Shown here: positions 55,100 through 64,000 of the stretch, one piece after another | How the letters are laid out: the number at the start of each line of letters is the position of its first letter | How positions within the stretch are numbered: position 1 is the first letter of the stretch | Assembly: GCF_003182255.1 (NCBI RefSeq) | Contig: NZ_QGTQ01000034.1 | Location: 1 to 64,000, forward strand | Length of the DNA stretch: 64,000 nt | Reading direction: 5' to 3' | DNA from: Paenibacillus cellulosilyticus | GTDB taxonomy: Bacteria; Bacillota; Bacilli; Paenibacillales; Paenibacillaceae | The notes under the pieces: model-generated | Told to the model about the DNA's origin: nothing | The model's database searches: none | Seen by the model: only the letters and a program-made list of their open reading frames with translations | Translations under genes and position numbers: made by a program

Positions 55100-56563
55100 C
55101 TAAGCTTCTACTGCCGTTTTTGCTGTTTTCTTTAATACTAACCGTAGTATTTCTCTGACTACCGATTTGCTAAAGATCCAAGTAAGTAAGGAATAAAGCA
55201 ATACAGCACCAATTAGAACAAGAACCAGCTTTACAATTGGCGCTCCCTGACTCATGGAACGAATCCCCCACACATAACCCATCATGCATAGACAATACGA
55301 TAAGGGTCGAATAAATACCCAGCTATACTCTAACCAATTCGTTCGTATGACTCTTCGAATCATGCGGTAATTCATGAAACTGAGTATACATTGTGCAACG
55401 ACGTACCCCCATGCAATTCCTTCGGCTTGCCCCACTGTAACACCAATACCTATTGATGGAAGTAGAACGAACATGGAGATGACTGTCCATTTGAAGCTTA
55501 GGTCTGCTCTACCAATCGCCAGAAGTAAAGAATTATTAGGCTGAATAGTAGAGCGTATCAACCCCATCAGCGACAGCACCTGAATAAACAATATACTTCC
55601 ATTCCATTTGTCACCAAACATAATCGGTATGAACAATGGCGAAGCAATAATTAAGCCAGCATAGATCGGAAAGTTAATCATGCTCAAATATTGAAGAACC
55701 GTTAGATACCCTTCCCGTAACTTCTTCTTCTCGTGCTGGATGCGAGCAAAGATAGGAAGTGCCACTTGCGTAACGACAGGATTAATTTTCATTACAGGAA
55801 TGATCGCTAACTGATAAGCGAACGTGTAGTAACCTAGAACTTGAGTACCGAACATTTTCCCGATGATAATGTAATCTATATTCGTACTAAAAAAGTGGAT
55901 TGTCTTTTCACCCATCTGGTAGGCGCCGAACTTAATAAACTCCTTAACCTCATTGAACTTAAAGTGAAACCCAGGTTTCCATGAGCGCATTCCCACCAAG
56001 ACAAGACAAAGTGTTTTTACCGAAGATACTGTCAACTGTCCCAGAACTAGAGACATAACACCTGCTTGCATCCAAGCCGATGTAATGGCAACTACTAGAC
56101 CGAGAGAGTATGAAAGTATATCGAAAATTGCCAGTTGATTAAACTTCAATTCCTTCTGGCAGAGCACTTGGTATTGTTGGCCGATTGGAATGATAATAAA
56201 GATTAATGAAACCCACCATAAAGGCGTTAATAGCTTAGGTTCGTTATAGAACCAAGCTATTAGCGGCGACACTGCAAGAACAACTAGGAGTACAAGTACA
56301 CCTGACAATACATTCAGATAATAAAGGCTTGATAGCTGCTGCCTGCTAATATCCTGCCGATAAATGATTGCATTGGATATACCTACATCGCTGTAAATCT
56401 GAGCGAACCCTACAACTACCGTAATCATCCCCATAATGCCGTAATCCGAAGGATTAAGTAGACGGGAGAGAATTGCTAGTTGAGCAAATTGGACCAACGT
56501 TACTACAATGGTTGATAACGACGTCCACTTAGAGGCTGCTGCACCCTTTTGTTTTAATGACAT
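55100..56563 (-). CDS. Oligosaccharide flippase, Wzx/MOP superfamily
   Basis: A 487-residue membrane protein with about 14 hydrophobic segments that should move lipid-linked repeat units across the membrane. The start MSLKQKGAAASKWTSLSTIV and RLLNPSDYGIMGMITVV are characteristic of the WzxC/TuaB-like subgroup of polysaccharide exporters. The ATG at 56563 with AGGTGG is used; the ORF opens 27 codons earlier inside the preceding glycosyltransferase gene. It ends just before the rmlA promoter-proximal gap of 51 bp. Confidence 0.92.
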   Translation of the reverse strand: MSLKQKGAAASKWTSLSTIVVTLVQFAQLAILSRLLNPSDYGIMGMITVVVGFAQIYSDVGISNAIIYRQDISRQQLSSLYYLNVLSGVLVLLVVLAVSPLIAWFYNEPKLLTPLWWVSLIFIIIPIGQQYQVLCQKELKFNQLAIFDILSYSLGLVVAITSAWMQAGVMSLVLGQLTVSSVKTLCLVLVGMRSWKPGFHFKFNEVKEFIKFGAYQMGEKTIHFFSTNIDYIIIGKMFGTQVLGYYTFAYQLAIIPVMKINPVVTQVALPIFARIQHEKKKLREGYLTVLQYLSMINFPIYAGLIIASPLFIPIMFGDKWNGSILFIQVLSLMGLIRSTIQPNNSLLLAIGRADLSFKWTVISMFVLLPSIGIGVTVGQAEGIAWGYVVAQCILSFMNYRMIRRVIRTNWLEYSWVFIRPLSYCLCMMGYVWGIRSMSQGAPIVKLVLVLIGAVLLYSLLTWIFSKSVVREILRLVLKKTAKTAVEA

Positions 56564-56565
56564 GG

Positions 56566-57684
56566 TCAACCACCTATTTTCACGCGCTCGGCATTGGCGG
56601 CAACAGAAACAGGCGATGGATCCTTGGAAAGAGTCTGCCACCAAAGCTGGGATGTAATCGAGATTGTATACCTTAGACTCACTTTCTCCTGCGCCCGTCG
56701 CGACATCTCATCAAATTTGTTACTGTCGGCTGCTAGTTCTGCGATGAGATTCTTCATCGATTGAATATCATCTGGAGCTACCAGATATCCATCCTTGTCA
56801 TGATCAATAATTGTCTTCGGTCCAATAGCATTGGAAGATAATGGCACCACTCCGCAAGCCATCGCCTCGATAAGCACAATACCGAAAAGTTCCTCCCAAA
56901 TCGATATCGTTTGCGATGGAAGGAATAGCAGATGACTCTGATTATACAACTGTGCTAATCGTGCCGGATCCTTGATTTGCCCGTAATAGGTTACGTTGGC
57001 ATCTTGGTCAGCCAGCGCCTGTATTTTGTCCCGATACGGGCCATCCCCAACGAAGATCCATTCGAACCGGTTATCCCCCTTCCATTCGTTCATGATCTGC
57101 AGAATGAGGTCAATGCCTTTCTCCTCAATCAGCCTACCTACATAAATAATCCGAAATGGCGCTTTCTCTCTGACTTCAGCTGGAGTGAATACTTCACTGT
57201 TAATGCAATGCGGAATGACAATTGATCGAGGGGTAAATTGACTCAACCCTTGTGTTACTTTCTCCGTTACCCCGACGACTTGGACGTTCGCGAGAAACTT
57301 CTTCCATAGGAGAAGCTGCCCCCAATACCGAAGCTTCTTTGGATACTTGGAATAGTCCCAATACGGCCAAGAAGAGTAATAGATGATTTCGTTATTTTTT
57401 TTCAACAGGTACAAGTAATAGATGAATGAATCATAAGGAGCAGCGCCAACAATAATCGTTTTGTTTCGACTGAACAATAAATAGACCATTAGGAGAGCAT
57501 TCCTAATGGCCCGTACGATTAAATCTGGATTTTTCCTTACAACACCTTTTAATAACTGTCTTACAAATGTAAACTCCAATGACACGATCTCATCATACAA
57601 TCGTTGCTGCTCATTTAAGTAGATTAAAGCTTCAAAGTGACGAGGAGCTCCATTCTCATGTATGATGTATATTTTTTTACTCAT
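56566..57684 (-). CDS. Glycosyltransferase, GT4 family
   Basis: A 372-residue GT-B glycosyltransferase. The C-terminal Glycos_transf_1 domain has FRIIYVGRLIEEKGIDLIL near 180, FVGDGPYRDKIQALA and the EELFGIVLIEAMACGVVPLSS acceptor-retaining motif (EX7E) near 275. The N-terminal domain has a hydrophobic patch at about 65-80 that may contact the membrane. Donor sugar not determinable. It is followed 2 bp later by the flippase gene. Confidence 0.9.
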   Translation of the reverse strand: MSKKIYIIHENGAPRHFEALIYLNEQQRLYDEIVSLEFTFVRQLLKGVVRKNPDLIVRAIRNALLMVYLLFSRNKTIIVGAAPYDSFIYYLYLLKKNNEIIYYSSWPYWDYSKYPKKLRYWGQLLLWKKFLANVQVVGVTEKVTQGLSQFTPRSIVIPHCINSEVFTPAEVREKAPFRIIYVGRLIEEKGIDLILQIMNEWKGDNRFEWIFVGDGPYRDKIQALADQDANVTYYGQIKDPARLAQLYNQSHLLFLPSQTISIWEELFGIVLIEAMACGVVPLSSNAIGPKTIIDHDKDGYLVAPDDIQSMKNLIAELAADSNKFDEMSRRAQEKVSLRYTISITSQLWWQTLSKDPSPVSVAANAERVKIGG

Positions 57685-57734
57685 TCTTTACCCACCTTAT
57701 CAACTAAACTCTTCATCAACCACCACGTTGTAGT

Positions 57735-58676
57735 CTAATGATAGGCTGGATGTTTACCCATTCTATTCATAATCGCATCTTTAACCCCTTTGACGACATA
57801 CCAATATCGCTCCTTCTTACGATCCTGTCTTCTGACGATAATTTTCACAGTATATCTTAATATTTTATTGAGCAGCCCTACATTTGCGAACAACCAGCCC
57901 ATTGGACTGATTTGCGTCCTTCTTACCATCCTATATCCGTTTCTAAGATCATAATAAGCAACGTATGGAGCGATATTTTGTTCGCCCCCTGATGATGATG
58001 AGACCTTGTGATACACAATTGAATCAGGGATCAACTTGATTAACCACCCTGCTTGTTTTGCCTTAACATTCCATTCACTCTCTTCATAATAGAGGAAGTA
58101 ATCCTCCGTCATGAATCCGATATCATCGAGAACTTCTGCCTTAAATAACAAACTACATCCGGAAATATAATCTACCTCTCTTGTGTTATTAAATTGGCCA
58201 TGATCCTCTTCACGTTGTCCAATATGACTCGAAGTTCCGAAAAGTGTATTAATGTTCCCACCGGCAAACCAAATTTTATTAGTTCCGAAATAGTAGATCT
58301 TTGATCCTACAATCCCGATTGATGGATCACGATTAATCCCCTCGATCATATAATACAGAGCTCTTGAATCTATCTCCGTATCCGCATTTAACATCCAATA
58401 ATACTGAAAACCTAATATTTTAGCTGCATTTATCCCAATGTTATTACCGCCTGCAAATCCAATATTAGTCTCGGACTTCATAAAATGAATGATTAGATCA
58501 AATTTTCTATTATCATAATCTTGCTGCAATCGTATGTAAGAGTCATCATTAGAATCGTTATCTACAAGAAATACTTCATAGTCAACTCTTTCCAGCATCT
58601 CTAGAGACTTTAAACAATCATAACAGTCTTTATAACTATTCCAATTCAAAATTATTACAGCTACCTTATTCTTCAA
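57735..58676 (-). CDS. Glycosyltransferase, GT2 family
   Basis: A 313-residue GT-A enzyme: VAVIILNWNSYKDCYDCL at the N-terminus, the VDNDSNDDS region, GFAGGNNIGIN near 74 and the metal-binding LNADTEID (DxD-like) near 97. SGCSLLFKAEVL and DYFLYYEESEWNVKA are typical of rhamnosyltransferase-like GT2 enzymes. The start is TTG at 58676, with GGAGGTGA nine bases upstream. Given the rml genes, rhamnose is a plausible donor, not shown. Confidence 0.9.
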   Translation of the reverse strand: MKNKVAVIILNWNSYKDCYDCLKSLEMLERVDYEVFLVDNDSNDDSYIRLQQDYDNRKFDLIIHFMKSETNIGFAGGNNIGINAAKILGFQYYWMLNADTEIDSRALYYMIEGINRDPSIGIVGSKIYYFGTNKIWFAGGNINTLFGTSSHIGQREEDHGQFNNTREVDYISGCSLLFKAEVLDDIGFMTEDYFLYYEESEWNVKAKQAGWLIKLIPDSIVYHKVSSSSGGEQNIAPYVAYYDLRNGYRMVRRTQISPMGWLFANVGLLNKILRYTVKIIVRRQDRKKERYWYVVKGVKDAIMNRMGKHPAYH

Positions 58677-58779
58677 GATATTTCACCTCCATTTATACTT
58701 TGTATTAATACATAATGCGACTCTTGGAGCATTCATAGAAGAACCATTCCGAATAAAATACATCCAAAGCAACCCTTTT

Positions 58780-60144
58780 TCAATAAATAATCATTATTAC
58801 AATTCCAATGATTAAAAATGTCATTGATGTCGCTAGTTTTGAAAACTCTGATCTCACCAGCAAACGACTTCTTTCATTAATTGGTTGCTCGAACGGATAT
58901 TTTTTTGCAAAAGCGAGCAATGCCATAAGGAATATTGACGCGTGTAAAGCTCTCGATTCAATAAAAACATTTTGAAAGCTGAACAACAGGAACGCCTGAG
59001 CAAAAAGCAAATAGTACAGCATTTTATGACCGCCGCCGACCCGTCCTCGATGATAAAGTGTATAACCAATTAGCGCGTATAACAGCATCGGGACAAATGA
59101 AAAGACGTACCCAAAATCCATTGAAAATTCAATTAGCGCCGTGTCTACTATAGCCGCTCCATTCAATGGATCCCGCATCTTATTAACAAATTTATACATA
59201 TGATAGTTTTCGTGTAGTAAGTTGTCTAACTGAAGAATGCCCGCCATTACTGGTCGAAACGTGTACTGAACGTACTGATAATCGTGAAAGTTAGGATTTT
59301 TCTTAACAAACCGATCTACGTTTTCGATTGATAACGGGAAGTACCCATACAGTATGGCGTTGACTTCGAACGGCCCTTTGGGTCCAGTAAATCCGATCGA
59401 CTTGCTGTAGCTGATATAATTATATTTACCGCCGTAAGTCATCCGATACTGACCAACGAACGAACCTGCAAAGATCAAGAGCACCATTGTAATAATACCC
59501 CAAAATGCGAAGCGCTTCTTCTTCTTTGTCCGATAGAAGATCATTGCAGCCAGTGGAAGCAGTGACGTTACAACCTCAAACCGTGCAAGTCGCGATAGCG
59601 GCAGCGCTATAAGCAGTATAATAAACAGATAGTATAATTTCTTTCGTTGTTGTAGCGATGCAAGATAGTTAACAATGACCAATACAACAGGCAGTGCAGT
59701 GGTAAATATCGAAACGATCGGCACAGAAGCAGTATGCACATTGACATTATCGTGAATCGCCAAGTATGGAAGTACTGCTCCTGATGTTATCTTGTTTTCT
59801 GCCAGATACAATGCAATTGCAAATAAGTTGATCCCGTACAAGTAGAGAGGCCTCATCTTAAAAGATATTTCTTCCCATTTAACAGCATTATTATTTGGAA
59901 GCTTAATTGATAATACCGCTGGTAGGATGATGAATATACATATCGCATATATCAAGAGCAAATATGTTTGGAACTCCCATTCACTGCTTTGTAAATCAGA
60001 CAATCGTTGCATGCTGAATAGCAATGGGATGCCGAAGAATAGTGACATCAGGACCGAAGGATGAAACGGGTCTTTCAATCTGAAACAAGTAAAAATGGTG
60101 GCGGTAAACCCTATACCAAGAGTGGCGTAAGTTAACAGAATCAT
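58780..60144 (-). CDS. Wzy-type O-antigen/polysaccharide polymerase
   Basis: A 454-residue protein with about 12 hydrophobic segments and a large hydrophilic loop (about 210-330: YISYSKSIGFTGPKGPFEVN, then HENYHMYKFVNKM). Such a layout and its place among glycosyltransferases and a flippase gene fit a Wzy/O-antigen polymerase (oligosaccharide repeat unit polymerase family). Sequence conservation in this family is low, so the call rests on topology and context. There are gaps of about 100 and 125 bp on either side. Confidence 0.75.
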   Translation of the reverse strand: MILLTYATLGIGFTATIFTCFRLKDPFHPSVLMSLFFGIPLLFSMQRLSDLQSSEWEFQTYLLLIYAICIFIILPAVLSIKLPNNNAVKWEEISFKMRPLYLYGINLFAIALYLAENKITSGAVLPYLAIHDNVNVHTASVPIVSIFTTALPVVLVIVNYLASLQQRKKLYYLFIILLIALPLSRLARFEVVTSLLPLAAMIFYRTKKKKRFAFWGIITMVLLIFAGSFVGQYRMTYGGKYNYISYSKSIGFTGPKGPFEVNAILYGYFPLSIENVDRFVKKNPNFHDYQYVQYTFRPVMAGILQLDNLLHENYHMYKFVNKMRDPLNGAAIVDTALIEFSMDFGYVFSFVPMLLYALIGYTLYHRGRVGGGHKMLYYLLFAQAFLLFSFQNVFIESRALHASIFLMALLAFAKKYPFEQPINERSRLLVRSEFSKLATSMTFLIIGIVIMIIY

Positions 60145-60269
60145 TTCATGTCACCCGTTTCCTTCAACCTTTAAATAACACGATTTGAAGCTGAGGTAGA
60201 TGATCGCTAACATTAATGTTCATCAATGGTTAATTCACTCTGCCTTCCTTCGTGTTATATCAAATCATG

Positions 60270-61337
60270 TTATATCATAGCAGCTATCTCATCTTTTATT
60301 TTTTCACTTGTAATATCCCATGAGAACCTTCTCAAATTTTCAGTTCCTTTTGTAATAAACTCGTGTTTTAGAACACCATTATTACAAATCTCAATTATAC
60401 GCTCTGCAATTTCTGTCTCATTCCTTGGATTAAATAATATGCTTGCTCCTCCACTTATCTCTGGTAGTGATGAGGTGTCGGAACACAATACAGGGATCTC
60501 CTTGGCCATTGCCTCAAGAATAGGTAAACCAAAGCCCTCATATAAGGATGGATATACAAAGACTGATGCATTCCGGTAAAGCCACTCTAATTGAGAATCG
60601 TTTACATAGCCTAACAGTTTCACTCTATGTTCAAGTCCCAATTGATGAATAACTTTTTCTAGACTCTCATAATAAGGCGACTTTCTACCAACAATTATGC
60701 AGTCCAGTTCAATCTGATCTTTAATCATATTGAATGCTCTTAATACGGTATCAAGGTTTTTATGAGGAAAGGTCGTTCCGACCATTAGAAAATAGGGATG
60801 ATCGTGCATACTTGCAATATGGTCCTCACTTGGTTTTGCTTGCGAATGCTCGAATCCATTATGAATGACAGTTATCTTATCCTCATCGACAGTATAGTGA
60901 TTCAAAATATCTACCTTTGTCGCTTCAGATATCGTAATGATTTTGTCACTATATTTGATTGTTTTAGGCAACAGGTACTTATAATAATAATATTGCCCTT
61001 TATACTGATTGGGAAAATGTAAGGGGATTAGGTCGTGAATTGTAATAATTTGCGCTCCCTTTTTTTTCACTGTTCGACCGTGGTGTGTGAAGGAATACAT
61101 GAAGTCAGAATTGATGGTATTGAGGTATAGGCTTCTTAATACTGGATTTAATGCAATTCTCCGATTAACATATTGTTCAGAGTTCATTCTGGTGCCCACA
61201 GTAATCTCATTGTTTGTCAATAAAGCATTAAAGTGATTGTCGTTAAAAAAATCAACATTTCTATTCAACACTTCTCTCGAGTAAACACCTAAGCCTGTAG
61301 GATGATCGGACAAAAATAATGAATTTATATGTCTCAT
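60270..61337 (-). CDS. Glycosyltransferase, GT4 family
   Basis: A 355-residue GT-B enzyme. TIHDLIPLHFPNQYK near 98 and KIITISEATKVDIL near 133 are typical of mannosyl/rhamnosyltransferases. The C-terminal domain has YFLMVGTTFPHKNLDTVLRAF, YVNDSQLEWLYRNASVFVYPS and the EX7E motif in EGFGLPILEAMAKEIPVLCS (near 275). The start has ATAGGAGGGG. Donor sugar unknown; GDP-mannose is available from ManC. Confidence 0.92.
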   Translation of the reverse strand: MRHINSLFLSDHPTGLGVYSREVLNRNVDFFNDNHFNALLTNNEITVGTRMNSEQYVNRRIALNPVLRSLYLNTINSDFMYSFTHHGRTVKKKGAQIITIHDLIPLHFPNQYKGQYYYYKYLLPKTIKYSDKIITISEATKVDILNHYTVDEDKITVIHNGFEHSQAKPSEDHIASMHDHPYFLMVGTTFPHKNLDTVLRAFNMIKDQIELDCIIVGRKSPYYESLEKVIHQLGLEHRVKLLGYVNDSQLEWLYRNASVFVYPSLYEGFGLPILEAMAKEIPVLCSDTSSLPEISGGASILFNPRNETEIAERIIEICNNGVLKHEFITKGTENLRRFSWDITSEKIKDEIAAMI

Positions 61338-61349
61338 TTACTTCCCCTC

Positions 61350-62267
61350 CTATCCCTTCATATATGCTGAATATCTTTTTTTCCACTTTTGAGGCATTTT
61401 TTGATGTCGCTTGCCCAAATTGTATCCGATAAATTTCGATGCAGCTTCTATTATTGCGTAAGGAATCATGTAAGGCTTTTTCATTTCAATTAAATATTTC
61501 AGTTGTTTTTTCACCATCCGCATGCCTTCCTTCTCATTGGAAGCGTGCTCCAGCAAATACTTCGTCTCATCAAAGGCCATCCCAATATCGAAATAGCGCT
61601 TAAACTGCTGCTTCAATGAGTAATTGTGCGAATGATAAACTTTTGCTGCAGCTGCGTAAACAACCTTCTTTCCCCCGAAAATAACCTTCGACGCATAGAT
61701 CATGTCTTCATTAAGAATGATCTTCTCTGGAAATCCGCCATTCTTATGGAAGTCACTGCTTCGATACATGCTACACACATTCGAATTAAAGAAGGTCTTG
61801 ATTCCGATTTCCTTCAACGCAGCTTGATCTTTGACAAACCGTCTGTCAGGATAATTAAAGCTTCTCGCGAATACTTCCAACGGTGAAGCATCCAGCTTCG
61901 GAATTTGTCTAGCATAACAAACCAATACATTCTCATCGGCAAACTCAGATTTGAGGTTGACAAGAAGTTCATCATTATAAGGTATTGCATCCTGGGTCAT
62001 GAAAAGCAAGAAATCTCCTGTCGCCAAATTCGCGAGGAGATTTCTTGTTCCGCCATGATCAAACTGTTTATTATCAATGGTATGAACGGTCACCTCAGGA
62101 TAGTCTCGGCTCAATATGTCTCGCGTACGATCCGTAGATGACGAGTCAACAACAATGATCTCAAGCTCATCATTCGATGAGCGCTTCTGATTTAATAAAC
62201 CAGGTATTAACTCAGATAAGTATCCAGCTGCATTATAGGTCGGAATAAGTACCGATATTTTACTCAT
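61350..62267 (-). CDS. Glycosyltransferase, GT2 family (rhamnosyltransferase-like)
   Basis: A 305-residue GT-A enzyme. The ATG at 62267 has GGAAGGG; the ORF opens 18 codons earlier inside the sugar transferase gene. KISVLIPTYNAAGYLSELIP at the N-terminus, VDSSSTDRT near 41, FDHGGTRNLLA near 70 and FMTQDAIPYND near 90 (QD in place of DxD) resemble rhamnosyltransferases with a QDA motif. The C-terminal region is basic and amphipathic, likely membrane-associated. Confidence 0.9.
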   Translation of the reverse strand: MSKISVLIPTYNAAGYLSELIPGLLNQKRSSNDELEIIVVDSSSTDRTRDILSRDYPEVTVHTIDNKQFDHGGTRNLLANLATGDFLLFMTQDAIPYNDELLVNLKSEFADENVLVCYARQIPKLDASPLEVFARSFNYPDRRFVKDQAALKEIGIKTFFNSNVCSMYRSSDFHKNGGFPEKIILNEDMIYASKVIFGGKKVVYAAAAKVYHSHNYSLKQQFKRYFDIGMAFDETKYLLEHASNEKEGMRMVKKQLKYLIEMKKPYMIPYAIIEAASKFIGYNLGKRHQKMPQKWKKRYSAYMKG

Positions 62268-62287
62268 TTGAATCCCTTCCCACTCAG

Positions 62288-62995
62288 TTAATACGCGCCT
62301 CGCTTGAGCACGACAGTCCAAACGGTTTTAAATAAAATCTTAATATCAAACCAGATGGATTGGTTATAAACATAATGAAGCTCTAAGTCAACTCGTTCCG
62401 GATAACCAACGTCGCTTCTACCACTAACCTGCCAATATCCTGTAACACCGGGTTTAACTGATAGAAAATCAACAACACGCTCTCCATACTCTTGCAGTTC
62501 TTCACGTACTACCGGACGAGGACCAACTAGACTCATATCACCCTTCAGAACATTAATCAACTGCGGCAACTCATCAAGGCTTGATTTGCGGAGGAAACGA
62601 CCAAACGCTGTAATTCTCGGATCCTCGTCTTGCTCGAGCTTATAGTTATTATCGAGATACTTCTGATACAGCAGCTTGTCTGCCTTCAGCCGTTCCTCGG
62701 CATTCATTACCATGGATCGAAATTTGATAATATAGAAGATTTTCGAGTCAAGTCCTGTTCGTTTCTGCTTGAAAAATACCGGCCCTGTCGGCTCCTTGAT
62801 CTTCATAATGATTGCAATTCCAATGAAAACAGGAATAAGAACAATAATGCCCAACAAAGACAAACAAATATCCATCAACCGTTTAGCCAGTCCATGAATC
62901 GGAATCGTAATAGCCTTAGAGGACGTCACTGATTGTGGGAAAGCTTTAACCTCTGCTAAATCACCATCTACTTGTGAATGATTACCTATGCTCAT
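62288..62995 (-). CDS. Priming sugar-phosphate transferase (bacterial sugar transferase, WbaP/RfbP C-domain type)
   Basis: Starts repeat-unit synthesis by moving a sugar-1-phosphate to undecaprenyl phosphate. 235 residues: a polar N-terminus, a membrane re-entrant helix ([19 protein letters not shown], about 37-55) and the catalytic domain with [22 protein letters not shown], the [13 protein letters not shown] motif, SLVGPRPV and [14 protein letters not shown]. It lacks the long multi-helix N-terminal domain of WbaP, so is of the short (PglC-like monotopic) type. The start has GGAGGG. The end overlaps the longer form of the next ORF. Confidence 0.94.
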   Translation of the reverse strand: MSIGNHSQVDGDLAEVKAFPQSVTSSKAITIPIHGLAKRLMDICLSLLGIIVLIPVFIGIAIIMKIKEPTGPVFFKQKRTGLDSKIFYIIKFRSMVMNAEERLKADKLLYQKYLDNNYKLEQDEDPRITAFGRFLRKSSLDELPQLINVLKGDMSLVGPRPVVREELQEYGERVVDFLSVKPGVTGYWQVSGRSDVGYPERVDLELHYVYNQSIWFDIKILFKTVWTVVLKRGAY

Positions 62996-62998
62996 CGT

Positions 62999-63901
62999 TT
63001 AATCCCTCCGTAACGGAATAACATCCGTATGCAATTGGTTTTTGACGATTTCTTCAAGTGAGCGAAGCAGTGGATGACACAATTCCTTATTCCGCAGGGC
63101 AAATTCAATCGTGGTCAAAATAAAACCAAGCTTTTCTCCGACATCATAACGAGTTCCATCAAAATCGTACGCATATACGCCTTCAGCCTCATTCAGCTTC
63201 TGGATCGCATCCGTCAGCTGAATCTCACCACCTGCCCCAGTTTCATGTAGATCTAGGTATTCGAAAATCTTCGGACTTAATACATAGCGTCCCATGATTG
63301 CAAGATTGGATGGCGCGCTACCAAGTGGCGGCTTCTCAACGAAACGATTAACCTGTACAAGCTTGCCGTCACTGTCCAGTGGATCAACAATTCCATAACG
63401 ATCTGTCTGTTCAATAGAAACGGTCTGTACTCCAATGACTGAGCGTTCTGTACGCTCATATTGCTCGATCAACTGCTTTGTACATGGCACCTCTGCGACG
63501 ACAATGTCATCCCCCAATAGCACAGCGAACGGCTCATCCCCAATGAAATTGCGAGCGCACCATACAGCATGACCTAGCCCTTTAGCTTCTTTCTGTCGTA
63601 TGTAATGGATCTCGACGTTCGAAGACTTACGTACTTCTTCTAGTAGATCCAGCTTTCCCTTGTCCATAAGGTTGTGTTCCAGCTCAAACGCCGTATCGAA
63701 GTGATCTTCAATCGCTCGTTTCCCTTTGCCCGTTACAATAATAATGTCTTCAATTCCGGACGCAATCGCTTCTTCCACAATGTACTGAATTGTAGGTTTG
63801 TCTACGATCGGGAGCATTTCCTTCGGCATTGCCTTCGTGGCCGGCAAGAAACGTGTGCCTAATCCTGCTGCTGGGATGATCGCTTTACGAACTTTTTTCA
63901 T
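62999..63901 (-). CDS. galU: UTP-glucose-1-phosphate uridylyltransferase
   Basis: Makes UDP-glucose. A 300-residue GalU/GtaB-type enzyme with [23 protein letters not shown] in its N-terminus (quoted in parts: [20 protein letters not shown]), [22 protein letters not shown] near 128 and [22 protein letters not shown] later. The ATG at 63901 follows GGGTGAGGG; a GTG three codons earlier is the ORF limit. It is the first gene of the glycan operon visible in the window. Confidence 0.96.
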   Translation of the reverse strand: MKKVRKAIIPAAGLGTRFLPATKAMPKEMLPIVDKPTIQYIVEEAIASGIEDIIIVTGKGKRAIEDHFDTAFELEHNLMDKGKLDLLEEVRKSSNVEIHYIRQKEAKGLGHAVWCARNFIGDEPFAVLLGDDIVVAEVPCTKQLIEQYERTERSVIGVQTVSIEQTDRYGIVDPLDSDGKLVQVNRFVEKPPLGSAPSNLAIMGRYVLSPKIFEYLDLHETGAGGEIQLTDAIQKLNEAEGVYAYDFDGTRYDVGEKLGFILTTIEFALRNKELCHPLLRSLEEIVKNQLHTDVIPLRRD

Positions 63902-63943
63902 GGCCCTCACCCTATCCTTCTCTCTGTTTCATGTATAAAAACA

Positions 63944-63980
63944 CGAGTTATACCACTTTCAATGAAAGCGGTATAACTCG
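63944..63980 (-). terminator. Terminator of a gene lying beyond the right edge
   Basis: Stem CGAGTTATACC-CTTTC/GAAAG-GGTATAACTCG with a three-base loop, followed by TGTTTTTAT on the minus strand. It lies 43 bp upstream of galU, so the glycan operon probably has its promoter in the short gap to galU, or the hairpin acts as an attenuator. Confidence 0.65.
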
Positions 63981-64000
63981 CGTTTCTATGCTTCTTGCTA

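Overview
The window looks like chromosomal DNA from a Paenibacillus-type member of the Bacillales. Supporting signs are AGGAGG-type ribosome binding sites, frequent GTG and TTG starts, T-box leaders, an SspH-type spore protein, Ku/LigD end joining, a dhbACEBF-type bacillibactin operon with a Bacillus-type Fur box, and a paeninodin-like lasso peptide cluster. Almost all genes are on the minus strand. The exceptions are ku, a small basic ORF, the LigD polymerase gene, and an M23 peptidase/bactofilin pair. No tRNA, rRNA, transposase or CRISPR array was seen.

Layout, left to right. (1) 1-3.1 kb: a 102-bp tandem satellite made of 51-bp hairpin units, a catalase gene, and a cluster of DnaA-box-like 9-mers. 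(2) 3.1-7.4 kb: a methyltransferase gene and leuA, preceded by two tandem leucine T-boxes behind one consensus promoter, then an intergenic stretch with interspersed repeats. (3) 7.4-13.3 kb: the tRNA t6A operon thiL-tsaE-tsaB-rimI-tsaD, a YitT-family membrane protein and a short thioredoxin-reductase-like flavoprotein. (4) 13.5-17.3 kb: spore gene sspH and a small acidic protein, divergent from ku, which converges on a stand-alone LigD-type ligase; then a duplicated intergenic repeat. (5) 17.3-31.0 kb: a siderophore operon dhbA-C-E-B-F-mbtH plus an MFS exporter, under a strong Fur box. The NRPS specificity codes read Gly then Thr, so the predicted product is bacillibactin. (6) 31.0-33.8 kb: a stand-alone LigD polymerase domain, an M23 peptidase and a bactofilin. 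(7) 33.9-38.7 kb: an ABC-2 transporter pair, a zinc-ribbon-like protein, a membrane-anchored protein, two PilZ-like paralogues and an LCP-family ligase. (8) 38.7-46.0 kb: a lasso peptide cluster (cyclase, precursor, HPr-kinase-like kinase, RRE protein, leader peptidase, ABC exporter, plus a nucleotidyltransferase upstream). (9) 46.0-64.0 kb: a large secreted multidomain protein and a long exopolysaccharide/S-layer-glycan operon (galU, priming transferase, four glycosyltransferases, polymerase, flippase, rmlACBD, manC, ugd).

How the parts fit together. The glycan operon supplies UDP-Glc, UDP-GlcA, dTDP-rhamnose and GDP-mannose, a lipid-linked primer, assembly glycosyltransferases, a Wzx flippase and a Wzy polymerase; the LCP protein further down could attach the polymer to peptidoglycan. 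The lasso cluster directly follows in the same orientation. Its precursor is the most distinctive object in the window: by the usual cleavage logic the core would be 41 residues, with an Ala1-Asp9 ring and a C-terminal Ser that suits the kinase. The adjacent nucleotidyltransferase and nucleotide-sugar genes make further decoration of that Ser a testable idea. NHEJ genes are split into three separate ORFs in two loci, one of them beside spore genes.

Limits: functions come from reading motifs and family resemblance by eye; no database searches were run. Several start codons were moved from the longest ORF to a start with a better ribosome binding site, and each such case is stated.
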